A stretch of DNA of 8,695 nucleotides, from assembly GCA_003645975.1 (NCBI GenBank), contig QNDP01000040.1, positions 1 to 8,695 of the forward strand, written 5' to 3'. Positions 6,849-8,695 of the stretch are shown in pieces (the first letter of the stretch is position 1; every line of letters starts with the position of its first letter). A program made the position numbers and the translations under genes. This stretch comes from Candidatus Hydrothermota bacterium (GTDB lineage Bacteria; Hydrothermota; Hydrothermia; B15-G9). The notes below the pieces were generated by a model. The model was given only the letters and a program-made list of their open reading frames with translations, did no database searches and was not told where the DNA came from.

Positions 6849-7201
6849 GCACGGTTCTCTTTGCGCTCGGTTCGGCGATGATCCTTATCGGCGGTCTCTG
6901 CGACCTTTTTGGCGCAATTGGTCTTCTGCGATTTCCCAACTTCTTTCTTCGTTTGCACGCAGCGACCGTTGGAACGATAGGCGGTGCAGTTGTGCCGCTC
7001 TTTGGCGTTTCGCTTGTTGCACTTGGCAGTGATTTCCTTGGCTCTATGCGTTATCCAATAGCCGGCGCAAGCGCAATTACGGCGATAATTGTGCTGCTCG
7101 TTGCACCTGCGGGCTCCCACATACTCGCTTACGCTGCCCATAAAGCTAAGCTCATCAAATGGAAGAAAGTTTGCGACCATCTGGAGGCAAAAAAGCCATG
7201 A
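6845..7201 (+). CDS. mrpG: Mrp/Mnh cation antiporter subunit G (MbhC-like)
   Basis: This 118-residue membrane protein has three hydrophobic helices (about 4-28, 42-60, 70-92) and a basic cytoplasmic tail. It belongs to the PhaG/MnhG/YufB family. Diagnostic segments are GLLRFPNFFLRLHAATVGTIG (26-46), where the family has G-x-x-R-x-P-D/N-x-x-x-R-x-HAA, and APAGSHILAYAAH (87-99), matching the usual P-x-x-x-H-x-x-x-x-AA near the third helix. Length is typical (100-125). AAGGAGG at 6831-6837 lies 7 bases before the ATG and supports the start, which overlaps the mrpF stop. MrpG is needed for a complete Mrp complex, where it packs with MrpE and MrpF. Its 3' end overlaps the next gene (ATGA). Confidence 0.93.
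   Translation: MSTVLFALGSAMILIGGLCDLFGAIGLLRFPNFFLRLHAATVGTIGGAVVPLFGVSLVALGSDFLGSMRYPIAGASAITAIIVLLVAPAGSHILAYAAHKAKLIKWKKVCDHLEAKKP
7183..7187 (+). promoter_or_regulatory. Shine-Dalgarno GGAGG deciding the start of the DUF4040 gene
   Basis: GGAGG near the end of mrpG is 10 bases from the ATG at 7198. It favours this start over the in-frame ATG at 7159, which has no comparable site and would overlap mrpG by 43 bases. Confidence 0.7.
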
Positions 7202-7443
7202 TTCACCTTGTTATCTTGGCAATCAGTGTGCTGATAGGGCTGGTTTTTTCCTATCTTGCAATAACCGAGCGCGACCTTTTGAAAGCGGTCGGGTTCTCAG
7301 CGATACAGGCAGTCGCTTATGCTATCGCCTTCTACCTCTTGATGGCACCGGACATCGTGCTCGCTTATGTTGCTATTTCCGTAGGCATTTACTCGGCTCT
7401 GCTGATATTTTTGATTCGTAAAACGGGTCGATACGAGGTATAG
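7198..7443 (+). CDS. DUF4040 / MbhD-like Mrp-linked membrane subunit
   Basis: This 81-residue protein has three helices (about 2-22, 29-50, 54-73) and resembles the DUF4040 (MrpB N-terminal / MbhD) domain. In standard Mrp systems that domain forms part of the C-terminal end of MrpA. The clue is APDIVLAYVAISVGIYSAL (50-68), aligned with the usual APDVALTEAAVGAGL-type segment of MbhD and MrpA. The Glu normally expected in TEA appears to be Tyr57 here, which could affect ion conduction. I placed the start at 7198 because GGAGG at 7183-7187 is 10 bases upstream and the ATG overlaps the mrpG stop. A longer reading from 7159 would lie inside mrpG and add 13 charged residues without a Shine-Dalgarno. 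With the following gene it replaces the missing MrpA C-terminus. Confidence 0.82.
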   Translation: MIHLVILAISVLIGLVFSYLAITERDLLKAVGFSAIQAVAYAIAFYLLMAPDIVLAYVAISVGIYSALLIFLIRKTGRYEV

Positions 7444-7445
7444 CC

Positions 7446-8186
7446 ATGAAAAGGACATTGCCTTTGTTATTGATACTTGCTTTGGTCGTTGTGTTTGCAT
7501 ATCTCTTTGCAACCAAAGGTGTTATTTCGGCGCCGACCGAACTGCGTCCGCTTGGAAAGTTCTACCTCGAAAAATGCATGATCGGCGGTGATTTTGCAGC
7601 CGGCAGCCCTGAAGCTGTCACATCAATCCTCTGGGACTATCGTGGATTGGATACATTGTTCGAGACATCGGTGTTTTTTCTCGCAATTATCGGTAGCTTG
7701 ATGTTATTCAGCTTCAAAGTGAAAGAGGTTGTGCGTGAACAGGAGCTGACGCTTGTCGTTCGGAGTGTCACCAAAATCGCTGCTGTGATGATCCTCGCCG
7801 TCTCCGCATCGATAGCGTTACACGGCCATTTGACACCCGGTGGCGGTTTCCAGGGCGGGTCGGCACTTGCGGTTGCTCCTCTGCTCGTCCTCGTTGCATT
7901 CTCACGAAAGATATTGGAAACCAGCGGATTGAGCCTTAAACGGGCTATCGTTATCCGATCACTCGGCTTGATGGGCATCCTGCTGACGGCGCTGTTGCCA
8001 CTCACACTCGGCGGATACATCATGCAGAACCTGCCGATCTTCCCAAAATACATTGCGGACCAGCTCACAAGCGGCTCACTTATCTTCTACAATGTCTTCG
8101 AATATCTTGCTGTAGGCGCAGGATTTACAGCCGTATTTCTGCTTATCTCAATTCCTGAGAAAAACTTTGTGGAGGAAGAAAAATGA
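7446..8186 (+). CDS. mrpB: Fused MbhE-like / MnhB (MrpB) antiporter subunit
   Basis: This 246-residue membrane protein appears to join two modules. Residues 1-95 resemble MbhE, equal to the last part of MrpA: an N-terminal helix (5-22), then VTSILWDYRGLDTLFETSV (58-76), the counterpart of the VN-x-ILVDFRG-x-DTLGE-x-TV motif, with D69 and E73 retained, and a helix at about 75-90. Residues 105-240 are the MnhB (MrpB) domain, marked by HGHLTPGGGFQGG (126-138), a highly conserved family signature. Stand-alone MrpB is about 140 residues and MbhE about 100, so the length equals the sum of both. Similar fusions are known in some Mrp-type operons. It lies 2 bases after the DUF4040 gene, with GAGG at 7435-7438 before the ATG, and overlaps mrpC (ATGA). 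The protein ends in an acidic soluble tail. Confidence 0.9.
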   Translation: MKRTLPLLLILALVVVFAYLFATKGVISAPTELRPLGKFYLEKCMIGGDFAAGSPEAVTSILWDYRGLDTLFETSVFFLAIIGSLMLFSFKVKEVVREQELTLVVRSVTKIAAVMILAVSASIALHGHLTPGGGFQGGSALAVAPLLVLVAFSRKILETSGLSLKRAIVIRSLGLMGILLTALLPLTLGGYIMQNLPIFPKYIADQLTSGSLIFYNVFEYLAVGAGFTAVFLLISIPEKNFVEEEK

Positions 8187-8575
8187 GCCTTTTTGAACTG
8201 TTTTTGTGGTCATTCGTTGTCCTTGCGCTCGTCGCAACGGTTCTGATAAGCCTTTATGGGATAGCCAAACGGCCCAATCTGGTCAAAAAACTCATTGCCC
8301 TGACAATACTTGGCGACACCGCTAACCTGTTCGTTATCCTCTTCGGCTACAGGCTGATCTATCCTGTGGCGCCGCCGGTGCTTGCTCAATGGAGCGAAAG
8401 CGGGGTTAAAGAGTTGCTTCGGAAAGCCGTTGACCCGTTGCCGCAGGCACTTGTGATAACCGCAATTGTCATCGGAATGGCGGTCAACATCTTTATCGCT
8501 TTTCTCATCATCCAAGCTCATAGGCTTTACCGATCCGTCGATACAAGGGAGATTGCCAAATACGGAGGTGAGTAA
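8183..8575 (+). CDS. mrpC: Mrp/Mnh cation antiporter subunit C, NuoK-like
   Basis: This 130-residue protein with three helices (about 5-26, 35-58, 87-112) belongs to the NuoK/MrpC (MnhC, MbhG) family. The conserved stretch VDPLPQALVITAIVIG (83-98) is the MrpC signature; NuoK lacks the DPLPQAL part, which separates the two. GYRLIYPVAPP (55-65) in the loop after the second helix is also MrpC-like, as is LYGIAKRPNLVKKLIALTIL (24-43) with its basic first loop. Length is in the normal range (110-130). GGAGG at 8171-8175 is 7 bases before the ATG, and the start overlaps the stop of the MnhB fusion. MrpC/NuoK subunits sit beside the antiporter-like subunits and carry charged residues of the central ion path. 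Confidence 0.93.
   Translation: MSLFELFLWSFVVLALVATVLISLYGIAKRPNLVKKLIALTILGDTANLFVILFGYRLIYPVAPPVLAQWSESGVKELLRKAVDPLPQALVITAIVIGMAVNIFIAFLIIQAHRLYRSVDTREIAKYGGE
8564..8570 (+). promoter_or_regulatory. Shine-Dalgarno GGAGGTG deciding the GTG start of mrpE
   Basis: GGAGGTG sits in the last codons of mrpC, 7 bases before GTG at 8578. This supports a GTG start for the truncated mrpE gene, the only non-ATG start in the window. Confidence 0.7.
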
Positions 8576-8577
8576 AG

Positions 8578-8695
8578 GTGAAAGGTGTGCTGCCAACCGC
8601 TTTGTTGACTTTCATCGTTTATGTGGTTTTTACCGGGTCAATCAAGCCGTTTGACCTTGCTACCGGTCTGGTCGTTGCGCTCGTGATCGGCTTCC
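8578..8695 (+). CDS. mrpE: Mrp/Mnh cation antiporter subunit E (MbhA-like), N-terminal part (partial)
   Basis: Only the first 39 codons lie in the window. Translation from GTG at 8578 gives two hydrophobic stretches (about 4-15 and 24-39) separated by TGSIKPFDLATG. That fits the N-terminus of MrpE/MnhE, where a first helix ending in a short polar loop with G/S-S and D-x-x-x-G leads into a second helix (G-x-x-x-A/V-x-x-x-G). GGAGGTG at 8564-8570 lies 7 bases before this GTG. A second in-frame GTG at 8587 is 16 bases away and less likely; no in-frame ATG is seen in the part shown. The position after mrpC, 2 bases beyond its stop, fits an Mrp operon. The gene continues past the window, so the family call depends on the short N-terminus and context. 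Confidence 0.75.
   Translation, partial: MKGVLPTALLTFIVYVVFTGSIKPFDLATGLVVALVIGF

Noticed and set aside
7159..7443. Longer version of the DUF4040 protein starting at 7159
   Set aside because: It would add 13 residues inside mrpG without a Shine-Dalgarno. The ATG at 7198 has GGAGG at good distance and the ATGA overlap seen for most genes here.
6570..8695. Possibility that the small membrane genes are NuoJ/K-type complex I subunits
   Set aside because: The HGHLTPGGGFQGG motif (MnhB), DPLPQAL (MrpC), and the MrpF and MrpG signatures are specific to Mrp/Mnh systems.

Overview
The window is one dense, plus-strand gene cluster. It links carbon monoxide oxidation to a membrane-bound, ion-pumping [NiFe] hydrogenase. 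All twelve genes, two of them cut by the window edges, point the same way. Neighbours overlap by up to 4 bases or are separated by at most 11 bases, so the window is very probably the inside of a single operon. No promoter, terminator, RNA gene, mobile element or CRISPR array is visible, and no stretch of 300 bases lacks a gene.

Layout. (1) 1-1085 is a CO dehydrogenase (CODH) module: the last 32 codons of a CooS-type Ni-Fe-S CODH, the nickel-loading ATPase CooC, and a 63-residue CooT-like nickel protein. (2) 1082-6566 is the hydrogenase module, a five-subunit group 4 [NiFe] hydrogenase of the formate-hydrogenlyase/complex I type: a HycC/HyfB/NuoL-like antiporter subunit, a HycD/NuoH-like membrane anchor, a fused NuoC-NuoD-like (HycE-like) catalytic subunit with all four nickel-ligand cysteines, a two-cluster ferredoxin subunit with an extra CxxC...CxxC tail (HycF-like), and a NuoB-like (HycG-like) small subunit. 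(3) 6570-8695 is an Mrp/Mnh cation-antiporter module: MrpF, MrpG, a DUF4040 (MbhD-like) protein, an MbhE-MnhB fusion, MrpC, and the start of MrpE. The window ends there; an MrpD-like subunit may follow but is not seen.

Working model (inference from gene content). CODH oxidises CO and passes electrons through ferredoxin-type clusters to the hydrogenase, which reduces protons to H2. The energy drives ion movement through the HycC/HyfB-like and NuoH-like subunits and, through the Mrp module, is converted to a sodium gradient. This matches the known logic of the CODH-Mch-Mnh3 cluster of Thermococcus onnurineus, and the hydrogenase looks like a group 4b (Mrp-linked formate/CO-respiring) enzyme. 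CooC and CooT supply nickel to CODH.

Organism. The host is an anaerobe able to use CO, probably hydrogenogenic. Strong Shine-Dalgarno sites, mixed arginine codons (CGN together with AGG) and the presence of CooT lean towards a bacterium. The same cluster type occurs in Thermococcales, and no marker in the window settles the lineage.
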